In this document: piece by piece, positions 22,219 to 32,631 of the stretch
Position numbering within the stretch: the first letter of the stretch is position 1
How the letters are laid out: every line of letters begins with the position of its first letter
DNA from: Narthecium ossifragum
Taxonomy: Eukaryota; Streptophyta; Magnoliopsida; Dioscoreales; Nartheciaceae
Direction of reading: 5' to 3'
Assembly (NCBI GenBank): GCA_963920575.1
Contig: OY986967.1
Coordinates: forward strand, 25,437,648 to 25,501,647
DNA length: 64,000 bases
Translations under genes and position numbers: made by a program
The notes under the pieces: generated by a model
What the model was told of the DNA's origin: nothing
The model's input: the letters and a program-made list of their open reading frames with translations, nothing else
Databases searched by the model: none

Positions 22219-22446
22219 CAGCCGATATGGGATGGCATAATGTGCTTCGATCCCCAGGTGTTCATCTGGTTGGGTGACAACGTCTACGAAGACAATATCC
22301 GGCCACTTAGGATTTTTGGGAAACAGAAGACGTTTTGGCTGGTGGAAGAATACGCCCAGGTTCTCCCCCTCCGACGAGGCTAAGTTGCGTAGGAGATACT
22401 ATTTGGCCAAAACCAATACCGGTTATTTCAAGCTGCGACAGAGTAC
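22219..22446 (+). pseudogene. Captured PhoD-like metallophosphatase fragment, frameshifted
   Basis: After a ttgcag acceptor the frame reads DPQVFIWLGDNVYEDNIRPL then RIFGKQKT. After a one-base frameshift near 22337 it continues FGWWKNTPRFSPSDEAKLRR then TNTGYFKLRQ. This matches the metal-binding WLGDN block and following region of plant alkaline-phosphatase-D-type enzymes. Only this block is present, directly upstream of the transposase start, so it is a captured host fragment. Confidence 0.65.
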
Positions 22447-22464
22447 TTGGGTAAACTCCTAACT

Positions 22465-25400
22465 ATGGGTGACAATTTAATCCTTTTGTGCAAGTATGGT
22501 GAAGAGACTTCCATTTGGAGATTAAGAGTTGGAAGTTGTTTTGGTGGATTAGTGAGGCATCTCTGTGGGATTTGGAGAAATTTATCTGTTGACAATATTC
22601 GATTGTACTATTCTATTCCTGATCATCCAAAGTGTTTTCTTAGTTCAGATTATGACTTAGAGTGTATGGTCTTGGTTGCATCTTCATTAGGTCTTCAACG
22701 TGTTGATATTGATGTTTTGGACAGTAATGGTGGCATCAGTAGCAGTTCAAATGATGTGGGTTCTTCATATATTTGTGATGTTCCTAATGATGTTGAGTGT
22801 GATATGCTTTCTAGTTTTTGTCCTCGTCAGAAAAGCTATGTGATGACTGCTGGGTGGGATCAAGTTATTACTGAGGTTGGACAAAAGTTTGAAGGTGGTG
22901 TTGATGAGTTTCGATTGTCTTTGCAGAAATATACTTTAGAGTCGGGCTATGATTTTAAGTTTTTGAGGAATGAGCCTACCCGAGTCACAGTGGAGTGTTT
23001 TAAAAAGGCCAAAACTGGTTGTTCTTGGATGATCCATGCCACTCGGGAGTCTGTTAATGGGTTTTTTTATGTGAGAAAGTTTACTAAAGTGCACACATGT
23101 GGTTCAGCATGTCGAAAGGTAAAACACAAGAGAATGAGCTCAAACTTGGTTGCAAGTTTAATCAAGGATAAAGTGCGTGGTAAGGAAACAACACGCCCTG
23201 TGGATGTTGTGCATCAGTTTCGTACTGATTATGGTTTACACATTACATATGACCATGCTTGGTCTGGTGTTGAGAAGGCAAGGAAGAAGGTTTTTGGGGA
23301 TCAAAATGAATCGTTTAATGATGTACGTTAGTATGTACATGCAGCTACTTTTGCTAATCCTGGATCTTATTTTGTACTTGAGGTTGATGGTAGTACACGT
23401 CGTTTCAAGAGGTTGTTTGTATCATTCAAGGCATGCATTGATGGCTTTAACTATTGTCGACCATTATTATTTCTTGATGGTACACATTTAAAAGCCAAGT
23501 TTAAAGGACAATTGCTTTCTGCAACAGAAAAAGATGGCAACAGAGGTTAGTACTTGTTAATTGATTAGCAGTTATATCAGTTAGCTTAAATTTTCTCTTT
23601 CCTTTGTTATGAGTTTTCTCTCTTGTATGAGTTTTCTCTCAATGTTTTAACTTTCTAGAACTGGAAATTAAAGATGTGGAAAAAATGTAACATAGCCCAG
23701 ATGCTACCTATAGACATCTTATAGATATGGAGTTGTTGTATCTTGCTCTCCATATAGGATATAAGTAGCAAAGATGATTCAGATTTCTTCCAATGAACAA
23801 ACCAAATTGCAAATTAACCACGGAAGTTTGTTGTATGAGCTTGAGTTAAATCCAATGTCAAGAAAAATAAAATGATGATCATAGCTGTTCTCCTTTGAGA
23901 ATCTTTAGCATCAAGGGACACTCCCAAAGAAGATAAGCTTATCATATCATCATTATGAATGTTCCAGGCTAGATTTCTCTGGATTCAGGGGGAGTTGAAA
24001 TAGTTAGCTTAAGTTTTCTCTTTTCTTTGTTATGAGTTTTCTCTCTTGTATGAGTTTTCTTTCTTGTATGAGTTTTCTCTCAATGCTTTAACTTTCTAGA
24101 ACTAAAAATTAAAGGTGTGGAAAAAATGTAACATAGCCCAGATGCTACCTATAGACATCTTATGGATATGGACTTGTTGTATCTAGCTCTCCATATAGGA
24201 TATAAGTAGCAAAACCATTCACTTGAGAGAAAACTCTATCTATTACATTGAGAGGAAACCCATGACATTGAGAGAAAACCCATTCACTTGAGAGAAAACT
24301 CTATCTATGACATTGAGAGAAAACCCATGACATTGAGAGAAAACCCATTCACTTGAGAGAAAACTCTATCTATTACATTGAGAGGAAACCCATGACATTG
24401 AGAGAAAACCCATTCACTGGAGAGAAAACTCTATCTATTATGAATGTTCCAGGCTAGATTTCTCTGGATTCAGGGGGGTTGAAATAGTTAGCTTAAGTTT
24501 TCTCTTTTCTTTGTTATGAGTTTTCTCTCTTGTATGAGTTTTCTCTCTTTTATGATTTTTCTCTCTTTCCACCTTAAATGTTGCAGGTCTGTATCCACTT
24601 GCATATGCTGTTGTTGATGTTGAGAATGAAGAAAATTGGTTTTGGTTTTTATAGTGTCTCAAAGCGATTTTATCACCTGAGTGTGTCATAACATTCATTT
24701 CAGATAGGAATGTTGGGCTTTTAAAGGCTATGCCTATTGTGTTTCCAACATGTCATCATGCTCATTGCCTATATCATTTGAAGCTAAATCTGAAGGATGC
24801 TTTCAACAAAAAGCGTTCCAATAGTCATTTTAAGGATAAAATGGAGCACAAGTTGGCTGAATGTGTATATGCTCCGACTACTGAACAGTATCAGACCAAG
24901 ATTTCTGAGTTTTTGGCGAAGGGTGGGCGTGTTGCGGAGAAGTTTTTGCAGAGCTTATCAAAGGAAAATTGGGCAAATGCTTATTTTACTGGATATAGAT
25001 ATGGAGAGATGTCCTCGAGTGCTGCGGAATCTTTCAATTCCTGGATTAAACATGAAAGGCAGCTCCCTATCACCAATATGGTGGATTTGATAAGGCTCAA
25101 GTTGATGCAACAAATATATGGTGCATATACTTGTGAAATCTTCTTGTATTTATGTTAATACTTAGTATACTTGTTGTTATTGAAAATATGTTTGTATATG
25201 CAGATAGGAGAGATGCTTGCAAAAAATGGAATTCAGTCATATGTCCTGAATATGAACGGAGGATTTCTCAAGCTTTTGATGAAGCAAGGACTTGGTTTGT
25301 CAATAAGTCTACTCCTACAATATTTGAGGTTAATTCGATTCCTTTAGCTTCAGTTAATTTGGCAAATTGGACACGTTCATGTCGACAATGGCAGTTAAAT

Positions 25401-25718
25401 GGTCTTCCATGTTCGCATGCCATAGCATGTATCCTACATATTGAAGGAGATCTGAATTTATTTGTGGATGGTTATCTTCACACATCGACATACGCACAAT
25501 GTTACTCATTTTCAATTTTTCCAATTCCAACAATTTACAAGCTAGACAATGTCTCAAAAGAAGAAGCCATCCTCCCTCCCTTATCTAGGAGGCCTCCAGG
25601 CAGACCGAAGAAGAAGAGGATCAGATCTAAGGGTGAGCCAGTGAAAAGCATTAGATGTGGGCGGTGTGGTCGTGAGGGGCATCATAACAGAAAAACTTTT
25701 AGTGAACCATTGATTTAA
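22465..25718 (+). pseudogene. MURA-like MULE transposase with two premature stops
   Basis: Exons are 22465-23545, 24587-25120 and 25204-25718; junction phases agree (NRG|LYPL, QQIYG|DRRDA). The order is: PB1-like start MGDNLILLCKYGEE; DNA-binding domain GWDQVITEVGQKFEGGVDEF with the zinc-binding C...H.C near KVHTCGSA; DDE core with LFLDGTHLKAKFKG and FISDRNVGLLKAM; SWIM zinc finger RSCRQWQLNGLPCSHA; basic PPGRPKKKR; and a C-terminal knuckle. Damage: in-frame TAG at 23329-23331 (after FNDVR) and TAG at 24652-24654 (after WFWFL). In addition the first SWIM Cys is Arg and the last knuckle Cys is Phe. A complete transposase cannot be made from this copy without read-through. Confidence 0.85.
23546..24586 (+). 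repeat. Transposase intron 1 with internal duplications and GAGAGAAAAC arrays
   Basis: A ~210-bp block (gttagcttaa...gtagcaaa) occurs at about 23578-23773 and 23999-24214, and its start again near 24485. Between them, 24216-24440 holds tandem copies of an 18-bp-type unit (ttgagagaaaacccat). The blocks themselves carry the motif in the other orientation (gagttttctctc). Confidence 0.8.
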
Positions 25719-25904
25719 AATTCTTAGATTTATTTTTAAATTGGAAATAGTTGGCTGATTTTATCAGGAACATTGTTTTGATATTGCTGCAAATTTGAAT
25801 GCAATTGTTGCCTCTATTGTTATTTGTGCACAATTTGTAAACTTTTGAGTGTTAGATGTTTAATGCAGAAAGAGAAATCTGAAGCATTCAATTTTTAATG
25901 CTTT

Positions 25905-26335
25905 CTAATGAGAGAAAACTAAATTCAGTGAGAGAAAACTCAATCAAATGAGAGAAAACCCAGTCCAATGAGAGAAAACCCAATCCAATGAGAGAAAACC
26001 CAGTCCAATGAGAGGAAACCCATTCTAATGAGGGAAAACTCATTCTAATGAAAGAAAACTCAGTCCAATGAGAGAAAACTCAGTTGATTGAGAGAAAACC
26101 CATTTCATTGAGAGAAAACCCAGTTCATTGAGAGAAAATCCATTTCATTGAGAGAAAACTCATTCCAATGAGAGAAAACCCAGTTCATTGAGAGAAAACC
26201 CATTTCATTGAGAGAAAACTCACTCCAATGAGAGAAAACCCATTCGAATGAGAGAAAATCCAGTACAATAAGAGAAAACTCAGTCCATTGAGAGAAAACC
26301 CAATCCAATGAGAGAAAACCCAGTACAATGAGAGA
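25905..26335 (+). repeat. GAGAGAAAAC tandem array
   Basis: About two dozen imperfect units of 17-18 bp (consensus ccaatgagagaaaaccca) directly downstream of the transposase. The open frame on the other strand (26368-26105) is a product of the repeat. Confidence 0.9.
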
Positions 26336-26489
26336 ATTTGTATTGATCATATACTCTCTGTGTTTCAATGAAGCTGTGGATTCAATGAAGCTTAAATAGA
26401 GAAATCTGAAACATTAGCCTCTTTGCAATCACAAGTATTCCCATCAAAACATTCTCTTCCATACAATATCATTTGAAAAATGTACTTCT

Positions 26490-26680
26490 GAATGTTTGTA
26501 CACTGTACTAACTGTAATCACAACTAATAAATGTATGTACATTAAAATCACAACTATTGCTGTTAAAATATACTTCTCAAGCCAAAAAGTTACACCACAA
26601 CTAATAAATGTATGTACATTAAAATCACAACTATTGCTGTTAAAATATACTTCTCAAGCCAAAAAGTTACACCCCAGTTA
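26490..26680 (+). repeat. ~95-bp tandem duplication
   Basis: cacaactaataaatgtatgt ... aagccaaaaagttacacc occurs at about 26520-26594 and 26597-26671. Confidence 0.75.
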
Positions 26681-27045
26681 ACTGGGTACCACCTAAACTC
26701 TATACAGGACCAAAAGTTCTGCATGAACAACTGAACCTGCAACTTCAGTTGAACAGTCCTCTCAAAGTACAGCATCATTCCTATCACAACACATTATACC
26801 AAGGCCAGAAATTCTAGTATTTGTGGTCCCATGAAGCATCAACTTGCAATCTATTCTCCTCCACAATAGATTCAGGCAAGCCCTCCTCACTGACATAGTT
26901 AACTTCCTCATCAAACTTGGCATAGCTAGGCAACAGTTTATTCAGACCATGGTGTTGAGCCCTTTATCAAGTCCACTGCAAAGTGAGAATCTCATTCAAT
27001 AATCACATAGATTGAAGAGTAGGAGTCCAATTCCATCCAGTAGAT

Positions 27046-27318
27046 TTAATCTGATGACTTCCTGCAGATAACACCAATCCCTGCTCGTGATTCACCTGGA
27101 GCCATGGCAACCAAATTCTTCAATCTAAGAGTATTATCACACCTCCCAGACTTGCAGAAAATCCTGAAACAAGATCCAACATCTATCATGCCAACTTGAA
27201 AACCAAACCACAAAAATACCCATTTCCAAACATCCTTTGCAAACTCACACCTACATACAATATGTTCTACTGTTTCATCATCATTCAAACATGATTTACA
27301 TACCTTATCATTTACCAA
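27046..27318 (-). pseudogene. LINE zinc-binding (zf-RVT) fragment
   Basis: The minus-strand frame VCKSCLNDDETVEHIVCRC then FAKDVWKWV has the C-x2-C...H-x4-C pattern of the zinc-binding region downstream of reverse transcriptase in plant LINEs. It then runs into APGESRAGIGVICR, the start of the RNase H region, before a stop. It abuts the stop codon of the Ulp1 gene. Confidence 0.65.
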
Positions 27319-27320
27319 AT

Positions 27321-30300
27321 TCAGTCATGTAGTACAAAGCCTTCAATTAACTCCGCCTTGAACTTGTTAACTTCAACTTTGGTAAGTTTTGGTGCTATTG
27401 GTTGATGAAACACAAGCTGTTTCATGTAGTAACAAACATAGACCCCGCAGTCAGGCCTGTTTTTTTTTTTTTGACATTGTGAAATTAGATTGAGGTACAA
27501 ATTAAATGAAGAACAATTAAAGATGTTAGTCTATTGGTTTACAGTTACTTACGTATCACCCTGTTGGGCTATATCATTGATATTTTCAATTGGACGAATT
27601 TTTTCTTGACTGCTGAGATCTTCAAATTTTGGAAGTGCTTCTTTCTCTATGTATAATTTCTACATTGAGAAAAGAGAAAAATTGGAAAACTTATCAGACA
27701 ACTTAGATGACAGAGAGAAAACATATCAAACAAGTGCTGCTCATATGGAAGAGAGTAAACTGAAATGTATGTGAGAAAACAAAATCCATTGAGAGAAAAC
27801 TCAGTCAGTCCATTGAGAGAAAACTCAGTCCATTGAGAGAAAACTCAGTAAATTGAGAGAAGGCTAAAACCAAAGAGAGAAAACTGAAACTAAAGAGATA
27901 AAACTGAAACTAAAGAGAGAAAACTCAAGCCAAAGAGAGAAAACTTATCAGAAAGAGAGAAAACTTAAACACTAAGACATTATCCTATCTTACCAGCTGC
28001 TTTGCATCCTCAAAGAATGCATCAACATGTCCATCTCTTTGCTTCATAGAGTTGTAAAACCTCCATATTCCATCACCCGCATCAAACACAAGAAGAGTCC
28101 AATGGAAGGGGTCTCCATGTTTCATGTTGCCATTTGAACATATTGGGATGAAAATGAGTTCTACATTTACAGTCACAGAAAGAACTTCTCTGCAAAGCTT
28201 CTTTCTATACTCATCATTTCCTTGTTTTACTGCCATAGTCTGCATATGCAGGCATACATAATCAATTAATGTTGCATAACAATTAAGATGGTATTAGAAT
28301 GTTCGGATATATGTATAGCAATTGCATACCCAGCAACTGCTTTCGATGAAATGGCTTATCCCGTCAAAGTCTTTTCTTGTCTTAAGCACACTGGTGTATC
28401 CATCTATGACCTGCAAAAACATTATTAGTTAGAAACCAATTCTCTTTGCAAAGTTTTCTCTTTTCTATCTTCTTGACAGCCAACTAAAATTTTAATATGG
28501 CACTTACTGTGCTTGGTAGATATTCATCTTTCAAAATGGCTAGAACACATTCCATCGTTACTATTTTGTTTCTTTCATTGTTGTCTTGCCACATGGTTGT
28601 GCTGCATGGAAATGTAATTGTTAGTAAGTGAACAATTTCATAAAGAAACACAAAAAATTATGAACTTCATACACAGCTAATTAAAATTACTTTAAGCCAG
28701 TTGTGGACATCCTTGATTTCATCATGTTGTATGCTTCAACCTTTAGGAAGCGGCCACAATTGTATGATTTTTGGACCTTCAGTTTTTTCTTTTTTGGCAT
28801 TTTTGGAGTGCTGTATTGGAAGTCATCATCCTTATTTTTCTTTCGCTTCCTGCCCTTTACACCCCTTACCAGTGATGTCTTACCAGCCTGGCTTTCCTTT
28901 GCCTGTGCAATTTGGTTCATTCATCATATCAATAATAGTATATTCAAGAACTTATGAAGTTAATATGTGTAATAATCATTAATGGTATCTTGATGTACCT
29001 TTTCTACAGAAGCTTCTTTTTCTTGCAAATTTTGTACTTGAGCTTCCAATGCTGCAATCTGTTTGGACTTCTCCCTACTTTCACTTCTCAGGAACAGGTT
29101 GTTGTTCCTGATTTCATTAATTTCACCCTGTTTTACTGACATTTTTGTATTTGTATCCCACAGGTCTTTCTCTAATTTCAGCATATCATCATCCTTAGCT
29201 TTATTTGTTCTTTTTAGATCCTCAATTTTTCTGATGTATGGATCAAGGTTTTCTATTTGTTCTGCAATCTGTGTATCATCATCAGCATCCCTAACACCCT
29301 CTCTATTCTTTATTACTAACTGCAAAGCAAAACTATTCTTTTGCATCCCAATGATTTTTCTTGCTAGTTCAAGCTTTCGTGTGTTTGAAGCATCTTCCCT
29401 ATTTTTGAGCACTAGCTGCATAGCATATCTCTCCCTCTGCAGCTGAATAATCTTTCTCACCAATTGGCTATTTCTTATCTTTGCAGCATTTCTTTCAGCA
29501 TCTGCCTTTTCAATATCTTTCTTCAGCTGATCATTCTTAGCTTTCAAATTGTCCATGTTGCTATCAATGTTATGATGTTGAACCTGCAATCCAATGAGAG
29601 AAAACCCAGTCAATGAGAGAAAACTCACTCCAATGAGAGAAAACCCAGTTCATTGAGAGAAAATCCATTTCATTGAGAGAAAACTCACTCCAATGAGAGA
29701 AAACCAATTTGAATGAGAGAAAATCCAGTCAAATGAGATAAAACTCACTCGAATGAGAGAAAACTCAGTCGATTGAGAGAAAACCCATTTCATTGAGAGA
29801 AAACCCAGTCCAATGAAAGAAAACCCATTTCATTGAGAGAAAACCCAGTCCATTGAGAGAAAACCCATTCAATTGAGAGAAAACTCTATCTATTGAGAGA
29901 AAACCCATTACATTGAGAGAAAACCCATTCAGTTGAGAGAAAACTCTATCTATTACATTGAGAGGAAACCCATGACATTGAGAGAAAACTCTATCTATTG
30001 AGAAAAAACCCATTACATTGAGAGAAAACCCATTCAGTTGAGAGAAAACTCATTCAGTTGAGAGAAAACTCTATCTATTACATTGAGATAAAACCAGAGA
30101 AAACTCATTTCATTGAGAGAAAACCCATTCTAATGAGAGAAAACTCACTCCAATTAAATAAATATCAGCATGATTATATATTTTTACATAAGTCTTCCTA
30201 ATATGAGCAAAGAAAAACTTACATTTGCGTCAATGTTTCCTTGGTGTCCAATTTGTATGTTGACCTCATCAAATGCATCCATTTCAACCTATGATTAAGA

Positions 30301-31637
30301 TATAAATTGGAAAAGATAAAAGTTAAATGAAAAAGAGAGTAAAGAGAGAGAATTTATCTGAAGGTTTGTACACTCACATTTGTTTCAATGTCCTCCTGAT
30401 GTTCTGAATCCAAAGTTGTTGCTTCTTCACCAACAACAACATCATCAATATCACCCTCATCAATATTTTCTTGCTTTTGTTTTCCCTTTCCTTCTTGTTT
30501 TCTGTTATTTTCTGTCTCCTCTTCCTCTTCATCTTCTTCATCTTTTTTTTCATTATCTTCATCATCTTCCTCTTCCTCTTCCTCTTCCTCTTCTTCATTA
30601 ACTCCAAACATCTTTTTATAAAATTTTGACTCCTTAACTGTTGAAACCAGTTCTTCTGGCTTAACCTATAAAATGTCATTTGTAAATGTAACACATTTTA
30701 CATGCACAAGAAAAGAGAATTTGTAAACAAGATAAGAGAATTTTGCTCACATTTTCTGCAGGTATGTCCATGACATTTATAGGGACGATATTTTTGCCGC
30801 CATTACGCAAGTCCCATTTTACACACCTTGGTTTCTTGTGTTTAGATTTTGATTCAATGATCAAAGTTGTGTGTTCACAGAACCAATACTGCAAAAAAAA
30901 TTGAAATTATGTCTAAATTAGAAGCTATTATAAACTAGTTATCAAATAAAGAACATAAATCAAAGCGTATTTTTTCATACCAGAAGAAGAATTGTGCAGT
31001 TGTTAACCTTGCCAGGATCATTTGCTTTGGCTTTCAATGATGTCATCAGTTCTTCAAGAATCAAATCATTCCAATCAATATTCTTCATTGTTTTGAGGTC
31101 TTCAACAAACTCAGTAAAACCCCATGTCATTCCTTGACCACTCTTGCTGAAGAAAACTGACCCAAATAGAATAAGACACAAGATCCTAATACAATCCTCC
31201 TTATTTGTTCTTGATTTACCACAGAGGAAAAGATCTTCAGCCTTGTCATTCAGCATGCTTAATGTAAGTTGAGATTTACTCGGGAATACTCTTTTCATAA
31301 ATTCTGATGTCTTCTTCCTTCCTTTTGGGATCACTGCTTTCACATTCCCGCATTCTATGCCAAATATATACTTGACATCTGATTTCCTTATTTCACAATT
31401 TATCCCACCTATTCTGAATTTTTTTGTATCTGGGTTGAACACTTTGATCAACCTAGTTATATCCCCATCACTTTTCCTGCATGCCTGCTTTGTTATCTTC
31501 TTGTCATGTATAGCTTTCAGCAAGGAAAAGAATGGTGTCTGCCTCATGATTTCAATGTGTTCACTGGTTATGTTGTTGCTATATTTTTGCAGAAGTGTTG
31601 TTATTGTAGCAATAGATGATCTGTACTGATCTCTGCC
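27321..31637 (-). CDS. MULE-borne Ulp1-type (C48) cysteine protease, 11 open exons, 5' exon missing
   Basis: Exons (minus): 31637-30981, 30888-30751, 30665-30378, 30288-30223, 29583-28999, 28902-28691, 28601-28508, 28410-28330, 28239-27994, 27659-27553, 27456-27321. All junctions keep phase and no stop occurs in about 869 codons. Order: an N-terminal domain typical of plant TE Ulp1 proteins (RQTPFFSLLKAIHDKK ... CTILLLVWF-like YWFCEHT); a Glu/Asp-rich stretch; a ~190-residue coiled coil; a Lys-rich segment (GRKRKKNKDD, PKKKKLKV); and the peptidase domain with H in HWTLLVFD, Gln in QQGD and Cys in PDCGVYVCYYM. The position 17 residues after the catalytic His, Asp in yeast Ulp1, is Asn (FYNSM). 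Ulp1 enzymes cleave SUMO-type conjugates; the role in the element is unknown. The first exon lies beyond an acceptor at 31638, where the duplicated SET segment intervenes. The first Met in this exon is at 31547. Confidence 0.75.
27775..27968 (+). repeat. GAGAGAAAAC array in a Ulp1 intron
   Basis: About ten units, including variants such as ccaaagagagaaaact, between the exons ending at 27994 and starting at 27659. Confidence 0.85.
29595..30155 (+). repeat. Longest GAGAGAAAAC array, in a Ulp1 intron
   Basis: About thirty imperfect 17-19-bp units (cattgagagaaaacccattc) fill most of the intron between 29583 and 30223. A higher-order piece, 'attcagttgagagaaaactc...tatctattacattgag', repeats within it. 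Confidence 0.9.
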
Positions 31638-32566
31638 CTATAATTCAAATGTGATTTCCAAAGAAATAAATGAGATAACTAAGCTATCATTTGATATACT
31701 AAGAAAATCTATATTTGAATGAGAGAAAACTCTATAATAACCCTGTTCCTATGTTTCTTGTAATTCCACTCATGGAAAACTCTAACATCATTCACTACTT
31801 AGGTTGTTTAGGTTAGTAGTACTGGTACCACTCATGCTTCAGGTTCATGCAAAGAGATGAGAAAAAGAAGATTAGAGTCCCACTGTTCCTATGTTTCTTG
31901 TAATTCCAATCATGGCAGTCTATAATAACCCTGTTCTATTGCTAAATCATTGCTTTATATTCTAGCGATCCAATTCCATTTTAGAACTTGTGAAATGTAA
32001 TGCATATTTGTGTGTTTGCAGGGAGGTAGTCCTTTCGATCCAATAACATCAAATGCCAAGCAAGCCAATCGGACATTTCTACTAAAGCAGCTGGCTATAG
32101 AGCTGTGCTCAAGCGAGCGGAGAATCTTGTTCCGTGCACAAAATGTAAGATGCTTTATAACTTCTGGAGGATACTTCTGAATTCTTTTTCCGCACAACTC
32201 AGACAGATGTTAGGTTGATTATGATCATCAGATCCCTTCATCAATACTGTAAGATCCAAACTGATAGACAAGTCTAAGGCAGTAATTTTATCAGAAAAAG
32301 ACCATATAACCACTGCTGGGAATTGACCATGTCTCATTTACTGCAATTGCTTGCTTCTTTGGAAAGCAAAATCTCAGGAGAATCCTTGTAAAACGATATC
32401 ATCTGCACCTTTCTCTCAAACATCACTTACATTGTAGATTTGCATCTATTGATTGCATCACATGGCTACCATGTCATTTTTTATTACCTGCTTTGCGTGC
32501 TTGTAGGTTTTACGGAGGAGGTTAAGAGACATGAGAAGTGGAGAATTAAGAGCCCTAACAATACTA
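31492..32566 (+). repeat. 1,075-bp segmental duplication (copy of 44460-45534)
   Basis: It aligns gap-free to 44460-45534 (constant offset 12,968). Long shared frames within it translate identically in both copies. It contains the first visible Ulp1 exon, intron sequence, and copies of SET-gene exon 11 (32022-32144) and most of exon 12 (from 32507). In this copy exon 12 diverges after CTA and ends CTTAAATAG (stop 32573-32575) in place of the last ten codons. Without the upstream SET exons it is non-functional. Confidence 0.9.
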
Positions 32567-32575
32567 CTTAAATAG
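32022..32575 (+). pseudogene. Duplicated last two exons of the SET methyltransferase gene
   Basis: Exon 11 copy 32022-32144 (GGSPFDPITSNAKQANRTF...) and exon 12 copy 32507-32575 (VLRRRLRDMRSGELRALTIL then LLK stop) keep their splice sites but lack exons 1-10. The parental exons are at 44990-45112 and 45475-45561. Confidence 0.85.
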
Positions 32576-32631
32576 GCACAATTAAACCTTTTCAGCGGAA
32601 CCCTAAAAGCCTAAGGATGTGGAAGTTGTAC

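Larger units (their letters stand above)
21856..31740. mobile_element. Composite MULE encoding a transposase and a Ulp1-type protease
   Basis: Between repeat A and the duplicated SET exons lies about 9.9 kb. It carries a plus-strand MURA-like transposase (22465-25718) and a convergent minus-strand Ulp1 (C48) protease gene (31637-27321). Arrays of GAGAGAAAAC repeats lie both inside introns and between genes. Pairing a MULE transposase with an Ulp1 protease is known from plant MULE subfamilies. The outer ends cannot be placed exactly because no long TIR pair is visible; the limits given are where the unrelated neighbours begin. Confidence 0.7.

Noticed and set aside
25905..26340. Regular short repeats resembling a CRISPR array
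   Set aside because: Units are contiguous 17-19-bp degenerate repeats without unique spacers, in a plant transposon. It is a minisatellite-like array.
26105..26368. Open frame of repeated FLSMNWVFSHW-like segments (also 29765-30013)
   Set aside because: Translation of the GAGAGAAAAC arrays on the opposite strand; no independent evidence of coding.
30354..30694. Acidic and basic low-complexity frames as separate genes
   Set aside because: The Glu-rich frame is an internal exon of the Ulp1 gene; the Lys/Arg-rich one is the same DNA in another frame.
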